64,000 bases of DNA from the NCBI RefSeq assembly GCF_023065955.2, contig NW_026622786.1, positions 48,841,438-48,905,437 on the forward strand. The letters are read 5' to 3'. The stretch comes from Ursus arctos (Eukaryota > Chordata > Mammalia > Carnivora > Ursidae). A model generated the notes under the pieces. The model made no database searches, was not told the origin of the DNA, and saw only the letters and a program-made list of their open reading frames with translations. A program made the translations under genes and the position numbers. Every line of letters begins with the position of its first letter. Position 1 is the stretch's first letter. Shown here piece after piece: positions 46,235 to 59,044 of this stretch.

Positions 46235-47335
46235 AAATATATTATCTTTACCTTTTAATTCATGTAACATAATATTTTTATCCCATTTTTTAGAACAAAT
46301 ATAAGTCTGAATAGCTAATGCTTTATAAGAGTCATATCATTTTAATCTGATTTATTTTATTTCTCATCTTATAAAATTATAGGGCATTTACTTTTATAAC
46401 TAGAAAAGATTGTTATTATATGCTAAGGTTAATAGGAGTCTTTTTAACATTGAATAAAGTTTAAATATAAAGAAAAAATGAATATAAATACAATGCAGTT
46501 GGGTAAGGGTTTGGGATCTTTTTGAGGATAAGTAATATAAAACTAAACATAATGGAATACTAAGTTTGGGAAGGAAGAAATAATAATTTTTAAAAGCCAT
46601 AGAAGGACAACTAAAATATCATATTACTAAAAGAAAATATAAAATATACATTCAAGGAAATTAATGTCATGAAGTTCATATCTTATGTGAATTTTTATTT
46701 TTAATATTGTTCAGGCACTGATCTTAAATGTCATAGAAACTGTGGAAGACATAGCAACTTAGAAATATTTCCCTTGCATCTATTCAGCAGAAAATCAAGC
46801 TTTTTAAGGAAGTATTTTGCATACTGAAAGACCTGAATTAACCCTGACTTAACTAGAAAGGAGAGTGGAAACATAAAGAAAGCAAAAAAAATCTAGAAAG
46901 AGATACATTTCATCTGTTTTATTGGTCTTATCGAGCCAACTATGGTTTGTTATTTATCCATCAAGGATCCTTTTTAGAAGTAAAAAACAAAACATGGGTG
47001 GCAGGGAAATCTTTTTAAATGCTGGAGTAAAACCTACCTCCTGAAGTTCAGTTTTTTTCTGCACTTACTAGAATACTATAAAAGGGCCCTAGTGAAGATC
47101 AATTCACCAGTACCTCTTGAGTGTCCATATTGCTGAGACTGTGTGCCATTACAAAATTTATAACTGGAAGGAAATGCATACTGCTTGGCATTGCTTACTT
47201 GATAGCTGGACTATGGAGTTGAAGCTTATTATAAGGTTTCTGAGTCAAACTATAATCAGATCAAAATTCCTGTGAGAATGTTGCCTTGGAAAATCTCTAG
47301 CAGATTTTCTAAGCTACTACTCTGAATGCAGAATC
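46235..47335. other. No recognisable feature
   Basis: AT-rich unique-looking intronic DNA. Confidence 0.5.
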
Positions 47336-47339
47336 TATG

Positions 47340-47700
47340 GCTAATTTCACAGTGAAAGTAACGGGGAAATTAAGGGATGATTTGGAGTTTTCAGACAGAA
47401 AAGGAGAAGGTTCCAAGAAATGCTTGGAAATACAAAGGTGCATTGTATGTTGGATGTAGCAGAGAGATCCCGTGGGATGGTGAAGTTGAGAGGTAATGGC
47501 ACTAGAAATGTTGACTCCAGATTATGAAGGGTCTTGACATATTTGTCTTCTGTGATTTGTGAGCGGTCATTGTGAGCTTTTAAACTGACATGTATCATGG
47601 TGTTTTAGTAAGGAAGCTCTGACAACAGGAGATGAATTCCAGTGGGAGAGATAAGAGGAAGAAGGAGTTACTGAAGGCTAAGGCAAGCAATATTAAGGAC
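47340..47700 (-). repeat. Possible L2 fragment
   Basis: 'gattatgaagggtcttgacatatttg' and 'gagcggtcattgtgagctttt' resemble antisense L2. Diverged. Confidence 0.35.
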
Positions 47701-48735
47701 CTCAAATTAGGCAGTTACAGAATGAAGGAAAGAGTTCTTGCATGTGACATAAGTTGATGGCTAGTGGATCTGGGGACAGTAATACAGGAAAAAGAGGACT
47801 GAAATTTCTAATTTCTGTAATTAGGTGGATGGTACTGTCATTAGGCAGCATATAATTAAAAACCTGGGATTTCTGTTTTGTTTTGGTTGGTTTGGTTTGG
47901 CTTTGTTATTAAGTGATGGGTGGAAGAGAGAGAGAAAGATGATTTTGGTTTTGATACTGGTGAAAATTCTATTTGAGATCTGGCTATTAGAATATAGAAT
48001 TGGAATTCATGTGAATATTTATAATTCACCACCACAGAGGTAATATCTGAGACCATAAGGGTAGATCTGTTAACTAGATCTTTTGTGTCTTTGTATATTT
48101 TTCCTGGCCCAAGACTCTGAAACCAAGATCAACAGTTGGCCTATGATGTTCAGAACATATCTTTAGAAAAAATACTACATTTATCCTCAAGGCAAAGAGC
48201 AATCATCCACATTAAATGGTTTGAATTTGCAAATATGCAGTGAATGGATTTATAAAAGTACAGGAAGTCATAAATAGTGGATATGTTCCTCATGGTGCTT
48301 GTTCAGAGTTTTTGTTTATTTTTATCATGTCTTTTACAATTTGAGTTCAATTTACCCAATTTTAAAATTTTAGAAATCTTAAAAAGAAAAAAGTTTTTAA
48401 GAATTGATAATTAGATACTTGAAGTTTTTATACACTTTATTAAAGAGAGACAATCATTTATATGAGTTCTCATTATAGTACTGCTTGAAAAATAAGAAAG
48501 GCATATTAGCATCCCATATTATTTTAAGAATTTGTTATAAAGTAAATAATAAAACCCCACCATTCCCTTTCTAATAAAGAGATTTTTATGAGATAAAATA
48601 AAAAATATAATTCATGCATCTTTTTAAACACACTCAAGTTTCCTAAGTGCCATAATATAACTACTTTTGTTTAAATACTTCTCTAGTTTTAAATGATCAC
48701 AAGATTCATTTCATCAACTGTTACCCAAAACATAT
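47701..48735. other. No recognisable feature
   Basis: Unique-looking; G/T-rich tract TTTTGTTTTGGTTGGTTTGG near 47875-47894. Confidence 0.5.
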
Positions 48736-48739
48736 TTTC

Positions 48740-48900
48740 CACTTTAATGGAGGTAATGACCACTGAGTATTCTTTAAAAATAATGACACTGAAGTTCAGA
48801 GAAGTTAGATAATCCATAAACAAGCAGCAAGGTCTTGAACAGAAACCCAGGTTTGTCTGACTATAATGTATATACCCATTGCAGTACATTACAGCTCTTC
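48740..48900 (-). repeat. MIR SINE
   Basis: 'aatgacactgaagttcagagaagttagataatcc', 'agcagcaaggtcttgaacagaaacccaggtttgtctgac' are antisense MIR in order. Confidence 0.65.
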
Positions 48901-50285
48901 TCAGGTGAAATAGAACCACATAGACGCTAATTGTTCTGTGAGAGACTAAGCCTTAAGCTCTTACGAAACTGAAGCCATACCACTTTCAACCTCACTATTA
49001 TATCAGGCAGTTTTCATCTTTTGGTAAATTTACTCATTAGAGATCGGAGTGGCTATTAATTGAAGTACTCTGAAAAAAGTTATTTCGTTCCATGGTTTAA
49101 TTTGCCTTTTGTGCCTTCTCCCTAGCTCTTGACTAGACTTGACATAACCTTAGCTAACCATAATATTCAAAGTCTTAATTTTACATCAAGAGTATAAGGC
49201 TAAATAGAAGTACAAATTAGTTCAGAAGACAGAGAGCTCACAGCCTTTCCTTTGGTCAATCCTGGCAAGTGTGTTTGATATTTTAGAAGGGACTCTCGTA
49301 ATCGCATTGTTATAATGCGTTATAATTTATAGAATGCTTTTAAGTATAGAATGTCATAATTGTCACTTATTTCATTTTATTTTAAAATATAAGACCAGGT
49401 GAGAAGAAGTAAATACCTCGTTCTAAATGCAACTCTCTAAAACCAGAGGTCACCGATATGGTTACCCTTGGTTAGTTAGCTTGTCATATTTTCACTTTTG
49501 ATAAAGATCACCTAGAATGGGATGGTACCATGTGTCTAACAAAACACCATGCCTTACAAATTGATATACATTCCTAAAAGCATAAGGTAATATGATGATA
49601 AAAATACATTGTATCCAAGTATGTATTATAGTCACAAAAATAGAGTTAATAGAAACATCAAAAAGCTATTCTGTAAGCTGTGCCTGACAATGGAATTTTT
49701 TGTTACAATAGCACTAAGGAATCTATTGATGTACTTCATTGAAGCAACTGTTACAATAATGCCAAATGAGATAATTCATTAATAGGATACTGAAATGAGA
49801 ATAGAAAATGACTTAGTCACACCTGTCCGGTTCAGAAAGCATATTATTTTATGACTTTTTTCTTCATTATTCTGACAGTGAAGAGAGATTTTAAAAAAGA
49901 AAACTTGACAAGTGCATTATATTTTTGTTATCTGCCTATAAAGTAACCTTATTTAAAAAGAAAAATGAACTTACATGAAAATTGAAAACATGTATTTGCA
50001 AATGAATAAAAATTTGAGGATATTATAAATATAGAGTATTTATTACCATTCAAGTTGGAAAATAATAAGTCTACAATATATATATCATCGATATATGGAG
50101 AACCTTTATCCCTAAAATGTTCATTTTTATGGGATCATTTTAGTACACAAATGAAACTCTCTCCTTGTCCTCAATATACACATGTATTTCAAAAATGAAG
50201 CTGATGATTTTCTCCATGGCTACAGTGTTTCTTTTTATTTGCAAGGTTTTTCTATTTTAAAACAGCTTTTTTAAATAAAGTTTTA
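48901..50285. other. No recognisable feature
   Basis: AT-rich, unique-looking sequence. Confidence 0.5.
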
Positions 50286-50289
50286 TGTT

Positions 50290-50690
50290 AAAAAATCACA
50301 AAATTACAAAAAGTTTCAAAGTACTGTACCAATAACTTTTCTGAACTACTTGAGAACAAATTGCAAACCTGGTGCCCCATTATTTCCATATATTTCAGTG
50401 TATGTTTCCTACAGACAAGAACATTCTCCAACCAAATCAAAATACAACCATCCAAACTAAGAAATTTACATTGCTACATGGCTACCATCTAATCCTTGGA
50501 CTCCATGCAAATGGACCAGTTGCCCAGTAATTTTTTTTTATAATAAGAGAAACAATTCAGAATTACTGCTTTTAGTTATAATGTCTCTTTAGTCTTCTTC
50601 AGTCTGAAATAACCCCTCAGTCTTTTCTTGACTTCCCTAATCTAATGTCTCTCATTAATAATGCTTTAATGTAGCTCTGGTTTTAATTTA
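50290..50690 (-). repeat. Possible antisense L1M fragment
   Basis: 'cagtgtatgtttcctacagacaagaacattctccaacc', 'ttacattgctacatggctaccatctaatcc', 'gtctctttagtcttcttcagtctgaaataacccctcagtc' resemble an antisense L1M 3'UTR. Confidence 0.45.
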
Positions 50691-50910
50691 TATTTATAAT
50701 TCAAGGGATCTTTTGTCTTAGAGAATGTCCAGATAAGGTATAATGCTTCAGTGCCACTTGTGAATAGTTATATGTATGTTGTATGTGGGTCCTTATGCAT
50801 TCTCACAAACATGGGGAATTTTTATTTAAAAATAAAACTCACCATTGTCACTATTTATATGCTGTTAGATTACTTCCATGGAAACAATTCCTAAATTTCA
50901 TTTTATATTA

Positions 50911-51119
50911 TTTTATTTTTTTAAGATTTATTTATTTAATTTGAGGGAGAGAGAAGGAGAGTGCAAGGTGGGGAGGGGCAGAGGGACAGAGAGAATCTCA
51001 AGCCGATTCTGTGCTGAGCATGGAACCCAATACGGGACTCAATTTCACGACCCTGAGATCATGACCTGAGCCAAAACGGAGAGTTGGATGCCTAACTGAC
51101 TAAGCCACCCAGGCACCTC
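50911..51119 (-). mobile_element. SINEC
   Basis: Antisense: TTTTATTTTTTTAAGATTTA, GGGGAGGGGCAGAGGGACAG, CTGTGCTGAGCATGGAACCC, ATCATGACCTGAGCC, AGCCACCCAGGCACC. Flanks CCTAAATTTCATTTTA / CCCAAATATCATTTAA. Confidence 0.94.
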
Positions 51120-51532
51120 CCAAATATCATTTAAAAAAATTGTTCTAACCTTTCATTTTTTATCTTGACAAATATTATGTTTCTGGACTAAATGTATCAC
51201 ATTTTAATGACAAAAGCAGTAAGTTATACTACTTTTGGTTTCTTTAATTGTTATAAATATTAATTTCCTTAATTTGAAATTATTTTCCTTCTTTGTCATG
51301 CCTTAGCTATTATTATGTGTAACTCAACCACCAGAAGGAGCATGTGTGTGCTTATGTGTGTGTGTTTGCTATGTGTAGGTTTAAAAATCTTAGGCTCAGC
51401 TATCAGCTATTGAAAGACTCATCTGATTATAATATTTAATATTTCATGGAGTTTTCAATGGAGAAAAGTAATCAAGTGACACAAAATATCCAGGTCATAT
51501 AACATATATTTCTAATTGTGAATTAGTATATT

Positions 51533-51890
51533 AGCATTCTTGTTTATTTACTGAGTGTTAACTATTTGCCAGATACTGTTTTAGGCACTGGAAATACAGC
51601 AGTAGCAAAACAGAGATAAAAAAGTCTTCTTAACAGAACTTATGTTCTTCTGAGGAGATCATCTCCAAGTAAACAAAGAGTCAAAATAATTTAGAGAACC
51701 ATAAATGATATGAAGAAAATCAAAAGAAATAGTGGAATGGCATAAAGGCTAAGAAGGGACAAACTTATGTGATGTACTCTGACAAGGCAACGTCTGAAGA
51801 AAGATGTGAATCATAAGTAAGGTCTAGCCATGCAAAGACTTGTGGTAAGAGAGTTCTAGATAGAGAAATACTGCAAAAACTCCAAAATGG
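51533..51890 (-). repeat. L2 LINE fragment
   Basis: 'cttgtttatttactgagtgttaactatttgccagatactgttttaggcactggaaatacagcagtagcaaaac' is the antisense L2 end. It continues through 'gactctgacaaggcaacgtctgaagaaagatg'-type words. Confidence 0.65.
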
Positions 51891-54546
51891 GAACAAACTC
51901 ATTTTTTTACTTCCCCTCAATAAACATAATTTTGAAGAGAATTCTGCTATGAGGAAAAGTGTACCATGAAAACTAAAAGTTTTCTTTTTGTTTATCCGGC
52001 TTTTTCAGATGTTCAATATCCTCAATTATTACACATAATCAAGACCGACTGTTTCAGGGATTTTTAAGCAAATGGGTATCTGAGGAATTTAATTTTCTCA
52101 CTCATTCATATACCTAGAAGAATGATCACAAATGACTTGTAAGTAGTAACAAAGAGAATTTGTCCTAAACTCTGCATATTATCAAGAAGTCTCATATATC
52201 AAAATATTAGTTTACTTAAAGGATACACATTTTAATGTAGGTTATATTGTAATTCTTACACATTTTCACATTTTGCACAGATAGACTTTTAAAACAAAAT
52301 GAAGAGAAAATCACTGAGGACCCAATAAAGACTTAGCATCTTGTTTGTATCTCTGAGAAAAGCATGAGCTATCTCTTTTTGGTGTAATCATTATAAAACT
52401 AAAATTGTTTTTCCTAAAATGACATTTTTTCTTTCTTTTCATTGGAAGTAAAAAATAAAGGATAGTAAGTGGAAAGCTCTCACATATTTCTTAGTTACAG
52501 GTCTAAATTGGTGATTCAAAGGTACTAAATTTAATACATACTGAAAAAGTATTTTTATGAAAGACAAAACTTTATGCAATTCTCATTTTATAGACACCAA
52601 AGCTAAAATATAGTTCTCTGTATTTTATGCATGTCCTTGGTTCTTTAAATTTTTGTCTATAAGTCCAAAAATAACATACTAGATTAGATATAACTTTGAA
52701 AATGATTTTTTAAGTGCAAAACTAAAATAGTTATACAACTTATCCACGCATAATGGTCTGTCAAGGAGACCCAGTGTCATTTCTACACATCTTTACAATA
52801 TTTTTTAATGCCAGACATACTCAAATCCATATTATTCTAATAATTTTATTCTGTTTGATAGTAGGCCATCGTTTAAAAGCCTACAGAATGCCCCCGCACC
52901 AACTATGAGCTTCATTACTCATTACTCTGAACTATTAACACAGCTACCTCATATCGAGTCCATATTACCAATATATGGTCAGATTTTAATTTGTATTTAA
53001 AATTTCTATTTTAAAAAATATATATTTAAAAACCTGACAATCTGTGTCAGATTTATTTTATATTTACATCAAAACTATTATTTGAAAGCAGAGGGGAAAG
53101 GATTTTCTTCCACACAACTCAATATTTTCTCCTTGACCTAAACGTATACATTTAGATGAAGAGAACAACTGCTCTTTTGCTGTGGTTTGGATTCTACTTA
53201 GCCATATTTCCATTCTATTTTAAATGCAGACATTTAAAGTATTAGGGATGCAATGTTGGCAACTAGCTGCACTTGCAGAAGATTACTGCCAAACAAGTAA
53301 CACTCTCAACCATATTCCCATCTTTGTTTATGTCCCCAAGCTGGGAGAGGTGTCTTCCATTAGACCTATGTATAATGCTCTGGCTTAGAGAAAAGCTAGT
53401 CAAAATTGCAGGATGTCCAGCTTTGGAGACATTTCCTCCTTTTCATGCTCTCTCCTTGTCTTCCACTTATGGGGGAATGAATAGATGTTTTATTTCTATG
53501 TATATTTAAAAAATGAAATCATATCATTATTGAAACTTTTATATTGCATGGACAGAATTTTCATACATAATATCATATATGAAATGTATTTGAAGATATT
53601 TTATTGACATATTGGTTAAAAAAATCAATCAAATTCAGTCTAGTTAGCTTAGCGAAAGGATTTAAAAAGTAAAAAATAAAATTAAGTTTTGGTCCTGCAG
53701 TAGAAAGGTCTGCTTATATGTTGGAAAATTAATCACTGTATTCATTATTTTTCTGCAATACTGTAGGAGGATAATAATGCAATATAGTACTTTTAATAAT
53801 CTAATCATAACATATACAAGTCATATTGATTTATTTGGGTAAAAAATTCCCCATTTTATATAATTTTTGACTTTCAAAAATATTTTTTTTCTGTACAAGA
53901 CAAAATTCTATTATTAGACACAAACAAGGCAAGGCAGGACGAAACACAGCATTTTATTAAATTAAACATTGCATACAATTTGGAGGATTACTTTTCCCAT
54001 AAAAATATCCTGTGCTTTCATATAAACCAAATTTTAAATACACTAGTAAAAAGGGACAGTTTGAAAGAATGTATAAAATTTCTGACAAACCATTTTGGAT
54101 CCTTAGAAAAATTTTAATCACTTTTATGAAATATTTTTGCATATTCTCGATTTAAAAACTGAAAGCTATCACAATCCATAAATTAACTGGAAGAATTAGA
54201 AAATGATTAGATTGAACCTTTTGAAACTGTTGATTGTTTTGAGCTATAAAAATGTCAGTTTCTTAAGTTTCAATGTGGTAACTTCCTGGTGTGCGTGTTC
54301 AGCTAGGAGAAGAACCTTCACTTTGACTTAAATTCACTTTGACAGTAATTACACTGTTTTCTAAAGCACAATACGTTTTTACTTAATATGAATCTCATAG
54401 TATACTGCACTTTTTAGGCGCTAGGAAAAAATTGTAGAAAGATTAAATCAATCAAAACGGCTAAGCATAGCCAAAATAAAAATAGTCCTTTTTTTCCTAC
54501 CACTAAAAATCACAATTCAAAATTTACAAAATACATAGTAACTTAC
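51891..54546 (-). other. LRRC7: LRRC7 intron downstream of the 57-nt exon; nothing else seen
   Basis: The donor ACTTTGGTAGAG|exon reads CCAAA|GTAAGT on the minus strand at 54546. I searched by eye for the next expected LRR-coding exon on the minus strand below this point and did not see one, so the intron probably extends past the left edge of the window. Confidence 0.45.
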
Positions 54547-54603
54547 TTTGGTAGAGTTTTCAAATGATTTTCTCTTAACTCCAAGATCCGCAATTTGACA
54601 AGT
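54547..54603 (-). CDS. LRRC7: LRRC7 (densin-180) internal exon, 57 nt, leucine-rich repeat
   Basis: On the minus strand the exon follows a pyrimidine-rich tract ending CTCTACAG and is followed by the donor GTAAGT. With the split codon AG|A from the upstream exon it reads R-LVKLRILELRENHLKTLP, then AA of the next split codon. This is a canonical LAP-type repeat (LxxLxxLxLxxNxLxxLP). The residues V and R in LVKLRILEL and the stretch ENHLKTLPK match remembered LRRC7 and differ from ERBIN (TKLQILEL, ENQLKMLPK). LRRC7 is a postsynaptic scaffold with an N-terminal LRR array and a C-terminal PDZ domain; it is known to bind CaMKII, alpha-actinin and delta-catenin. The exon is 57 nt (19 codons), phase 2 at both ends, so skipping it keeps frame. 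I infer no defect. Confidence 0.88.
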
Positions 54604-54984
54604 CTGTAGAGGTGAATAAAAAAAATTGCTTCTTAATATTTCTCTATAAAACGATATCCTATGAGAAAGTCAATTATCACTGCATTATCCAAACAACTAT
54701 GTCTGAACATTACATATCATGGTTAAAGATTTTAAAGAATTATACAAATTTATTACAAGTAGGGTTGCATCAACATTGGACAATGACAAATACCAGTTTA
54801 CTAAAAATAAAGATCATTCAAAGATATCATTGGGTCCAAGTAATCTAAATTTCATGTTTTATAAAAATATATTCACTGTTAATTGTAGGTAACAGATTAT
54901 TTAATATCTACTTAATACCAGGTTCTGTGTTCACTGGAATATGGTAATAATGTCCCTAAAGAGACTCTAAATGAACTTATAAAG

Positions 54985-55170
54985 CAAAGAGGATAGCATA
55001 GTGGTTAAAAGCTTGAGCTTTGTGGTCAGATGGATTTGGATGAAATCCAGACTGTCATATTCTATCGTTGTGACACTGGGTGCATTAATCAACCCCTCCT
55101 AACTTTAGTTTCCCAAACTAAGTTCCTACATCTCACACTTACCTACCTGTTAAGCTCTACAGTGTGAGAC
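54985..55170 (+). repeat. MIR SINE
   Basis: 'ggatagcatagtggttaaaagcttgagctttgtggtcagatggatttggatgaaatcc' and 'ttagtttccc' are the MIR 5' half and middle in order. Confidence 0.75.
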
Positions 55171-55240
55171 ATACTATTGTTAAAATGTATAACTGAGCTT
55201 TAAAATGTACTCAGTTGAGGCTACTTTAGAACAAATATTA

Positions 55241-55436
55241 GGGGTGCCTATGTGGCTCAGTCTGTTAAGCATCTGCCTTCGGCATTGGTCATGATCCCAG
55301 GGTCCTGAGATCAAGCCCTGCATCAGGCTCCCTGCTCAGCAGGGAACCTGCTTCTCCCTCTCCCCCTGCTTGTGCTCTCTCTCATTATCTCTCTCTCTCT
55401 CAAATATATAACTAAAATCTTTTTTTTTAAAAAAAA
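55241..55436 (+). mobile_element. SINEC with 13-bp target-site duplication, inside LRRC7 intron
   Basis: GGGGTGCCTATGTGGCTCAG to CAAATATATAACTAAAATC, then a T run and an A tail. Flanks AGAACAAATATTA at 55228-55240 and 55437-55449, no mismatch. Older subfamily than the 33-38 kb copies (CCTGCTCAGCAGGGAACC box). Confidence 0.95.
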
Positions 55437-56459
55437 AGAACAAATATTAATTGCATTCTCTGAATTCTTGATGTTTTGGGAATATTGCAGTATTTGAACT
55501 ATTTCTCCCATATTTACTTGGCTTTTAGATATTCATCTAGGTCTCCTCCCTTTTCTTTGTGTTTTGACTGCTACCAAGTTTCAAATTTAATTTTAATTTT
55601 AAAACTCCTAATCTCCATATGAAATAAAGTGATTCAGTTATTCAGAGCATGGTTATATTGCTAATAAAAGAGGTTTCTTAAACATCTGTATATCTCAAGT
55701 CTTCTCAACATCTGTACTACTATGAAGTTATTTTGTAACTCACTTTGGCTTTTAGGGGCACCAAATCTCATGTTTTGGAAGGAAATTAAATAATTCTTTT
55801 GTTACATTATCCAGCTGAAAGTTAAAAATCTTTTTAGACTATAAAAATAGAGCATGTCTTGGCAGACAATTTACACAAAATTAAATTCGAATTCCAAGTG
55901 GTTTTGGTATTATGTTTTCTGTTTGCCCAAATCTCTTCCTTGACATTAGGACCACTAAGAGAGAACTGAGAAAAATTTAAGTCAAAAAAGTGTGGTCCAG
56001 GGTGATAAATATTCTCTGATTTGATAAATCAAAAGTTTTTGTATTGTGCAGTCAGTACCAGACAACAATGACAGTTTATATGAACAAATGGTGAAGTGTC
56101 AATTCATTTAGAATCTAGGCAAATGCTCTTTTGAAGATCTGTGAATTTTAAAAATTGCCCAACTATATGGTGTTCATAGGTGGTATGATATTATGATCTG
56201 CAAAAGTAATGGAACTTGGGAAATGTTGATATGCTCTCTGTATATAAAATGAGGCTGTTACATGTTAAGGGACTTAATTATTCTACTGAGCTTTTCTTAA
56301 CACCAACAGATAGGTATTGAGTTATACCCAATTTATTATTTGAACAATTTCAAAAGTGATCACTTAGAAAAATACAGTTGATGATAAATGTAAAATGTTT
56401 TAACTTTAAAGATATATCTTTCATATATAAAAAATAGTTCATTGTTAACTCCTGGAAAC

Positions 56460-57430
56460 TATTGAAAAATATGAAGATGAAAATAAAAATTATCCATAAT
56501 TCACTTCCAAGGAACCAGTTTTTTATCTCACTCATATTTTATATTCAAATCGGTGAAATATAGTTTACATATTTTATTATAATATGCTCCCAAACATAAT
56601 TTATAGGAATTAAAAAAGTATTTCTCTAAACTAGATTATAAATTGACATAGTGTTGTCATGGATGTACCATAATACATTCAACTAATCTCCTAGACAGAT
56701 GTGTGTTTCCACGTTTTTCATATGGTAAGTAATGACAAATATCCTTGTCCACAAATCTTAGTGTGGTATCTGATGAGGATATGATACATTTCTAGAAATA
56801 AATTACAAAGGCAGTAGTTGTAAATATTTTCAAATCTTTTAAAACACACTGTTCTGCATGAAGGTCATAACATTCTGCAATTCCATTAGCTGTGTGTGAG
56901 ATTATCTTTTTTCCTTACACCGTATAAACAGTTTTTATAATATGATAGAACACAAAGCTCTTTATTGTCATTTTAATTTGTATTATTTTTATTGTTTGTG
57001 AGGATAAACACTTAATGTATTCACTAGCAATTTGTACATTTAATTATGAATTGCTTGTATATGTCATTTACCCATTTCTTCTCTAATGAGATCTTTGTCT
57101 TACTCATTTGTAAGAATTCTTTATATGTTAAGGATATAATTTGCTTTCCATATATAGTGGAAATGTTTTCCCAGTTTATTGTGTTACCTTAATTTTAAAA
57201 TACTTTCTGATATTATTTTATTTTAAATGTATTTATGTAGTCAAATCTATCCACTTACTATATTTTCCTTTGTTTCTAAGCTGTAGAGGTATTTCCCAAC
57301 CCAAGAGCCATAAATATTCATGTGTATTTTTCCCAGATTATCTCTGATGTTATTTTTTTGTATTAATTTTTAATTCACCTGGAATTTATTTGATTATTAG
57401 TGACATGTGAAAACCTAATTTTACTTCATT
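56460..57430 (-). repeat. Antisense L1 fragment (old), ORF2 and 3' region
   Basis: 'ttgtacatttaattatgaattgcttgtatatgtcatttacccatttcttctctaatgag', 'gtaagaattctttatatgttaaggatataatttgc', 'ggaaatgttttcccagtttattgtgttacc' and 'tcacctggaatttattt' follow the antisense of old L1 ORF2 in order. Confidence 0.6.
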
Positions 57431-57588
57431 TTGGAAAATGTTACATTAATTAACACTGTCTTACTTAATGAATAATAATGGGTCCTATCTTTAATCATAA
57501 TTGTCATCTTTGAAGCCTCATCTACTGTGCTGGTAAGGAACTTACCTAAGTGAAATAAAATGTCATCATTTAAATTTTGTATTCTTAC

Positions 57589-57678
57589 CTTCCAAAATTA
57601 GCTGGAAGAAATTCAAGAAAGGCGTCATTCAGGTAGAGCTGGGTCAGATTTAGAAGCTGCGTGAAGCCATCAGGGAGT
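57589..57678 (-). CDS. LRRC7: LRRC7 (densin-180) internal exon, 90 nt, leucine-rich repeat
   Basis: On the minus strand an acceptor tract CTTTAACTCCTTTCTAG precedes the exon and a donor GTAAGAAT follows. After the first base (third position of a split codon, probably Lys) it encodes [16 protein letters not shown], then [13 protein letters not shown] and the first two bases of Arg. Frame and phase continue exactly into the 54547-54603 exon. This segment is shared almost residue for residue by LRRC7 and ERBIN (LAP family); T in DGFTQ is the LRRC7 form as I remember it, where ERBIN has S. In the protein it lies in the N-terminal LRR array that mediates membrane targeting and partner binding at the postsynaptic density. 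The exon is 90 nt, phase 2 at both ends. No stop or frameshift. Confidence 0.9.
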
Positions 57679-58505
57679 CTAGAAAGGAGTTAAAGATTTA
57701 GTCACTGCATCGATGTTGCCATAGAAACAGAACAAAAATATATATCTCTAAGGAGAGAAAATAGAAGTGTAATACATTTTTCAACTCTCCTTTGGTATCA
57801 TAGTAATGGAAGAATTTATTGAGCATGTTGTTACAGCTTGAAAATTTTGCCTGTTATTAAAATAAATGGCATTCACCCACCTCCACACTGTTCTCCTATG
57901 AGGAGATTTATGTCACAGCGACATCATCTCTTACTGTTCCCTAACCTTATGCACACCAGTGAGATATTTTTTTCTAGAAATTTCAGGTTGTATGTCATGT
58001 TATATAATTTTGAATTTAATATTCTTTCTCAATAGAATATTCATATTTATAGCCAGGCAAGGCTATCTATTTACTCTTTCACAAAATCATTAACATATGT
58101 CTATACTTTATTGCAATGATGACTAAAACTGCCCAACAGGAAGAGAGAAGTATTCTGTGCCCCTAACTGATAATCTATGTGCATTGTAATTCAAATTTGT
58201 TCAATTAATTTTCAACAAAAATGACCAAGAACTTTGAAACTATGAATATACAGAATCTTAAATACTTTAAGAGGCATTAAGAGAGTTGAAGAAATATCCT
58301 TTGGGAAAATTTACCAGTTGGATGAAATAATTATTTGAAATATTTAAATATTTTTCACCAAAAAGATTTAACTCAAGGACTTTCCTGGAGACTTTTTCTT
58401 AGAATATTTATTTTTTCCTATACTTAAATTTCTATTCAAACATTTTTAAATGTCTTTATCAATGGTCTAGACAAGACTACGTTGTTTTATAAAATACTTC
58501 TAAAT
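57679..58505 (-). other. LRRC7: LRRC7 intron upstream of the 90-nt exon; no other feature
   Basis: Unique-looking AT-rich sequence. I saw no upstream LRR exon between here and the right edge of the window, so this intron is at least 6.3 kb. Confidence 0.55.
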
Positions 58506-58509
58506 AGTG

Positions 58510-58860
58510 TTCAAATTTGTCTTCACTTCAAATTACAGCCTATCTCCCTCCTTGCGTTTACTGACAAAATTATTTAAAGGCCTGCCTATACTCACTGTTT
58601 TTTATTACTCCTCAAGCCATTGTTTTCTGGCATCTACCCTAACTCTATTACTGAAACTGCACTCGCCAAAGCCTCCAATGACCTCTTAAGTCCCAATTCC
58701 ATGAACTGAATTTCATTTTGTCTCCAGCAATGCCTAGCAACAGTTGTCATGGATTGTTCTCTCTGTTTTGGCTTGAGTATACACTTTTCCTATTTCCCCT
58801 CCTTCTCCTGGGATACTCTGAGTTTCTCTTCCTGTGCCCAATCTTTTGTTAGCAAAAGTT
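58510..58860 (+). repeat. L2 LINE fragment, upstream RT region
   Basis: 'cattgttttctggcatctaccctaactctattactgaaactgcactcgccaaagcctccaatgacctctta' is the L2 order 'ccactgaaactgctctcaccaaggtcaccaatgacctcct'. Part of L2 rarely kept. Confidence 0.65.
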
Positions 58861-59044
58861 TTATATCTTAAAGAATACATGTGTATCTCACAACATAATT
58901 TAATAAATAGAAGCAGTATCTTAAAAGAACCTCTGAATACCCCCCGCAACTACCTCATCCTATTTGCTCCTCAAATTCTTGAATGATGTTTATTATTCTG
59001 CTTTCTAGTTTTACTATACTACACCTACTTAAAACCCTAAAAAA

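Larger units (their letters stand above)
54604..57588 (-). other. LRRC7: LRRC7 intron of 2,985 bp between the two exons
   Basis: Bounded on the minus strand by GTAAGAAT at 57581-57588 and by CTCTACAG at 54604-54611, both consensus splice sites. Contains a MIR, a SINEC and an antisense L1 fragment, listed separately. Confidence 0.85.

Noticed and set aside
54547..57678. Assignment of the two LRR exons to ERBIN
   Set aside because: The first exon is nearly identical in both paralogues, but the second (LVKLRILELRENHLKTLPK) matches my memory of LRRC7 and differs from ERBIN at several positions.
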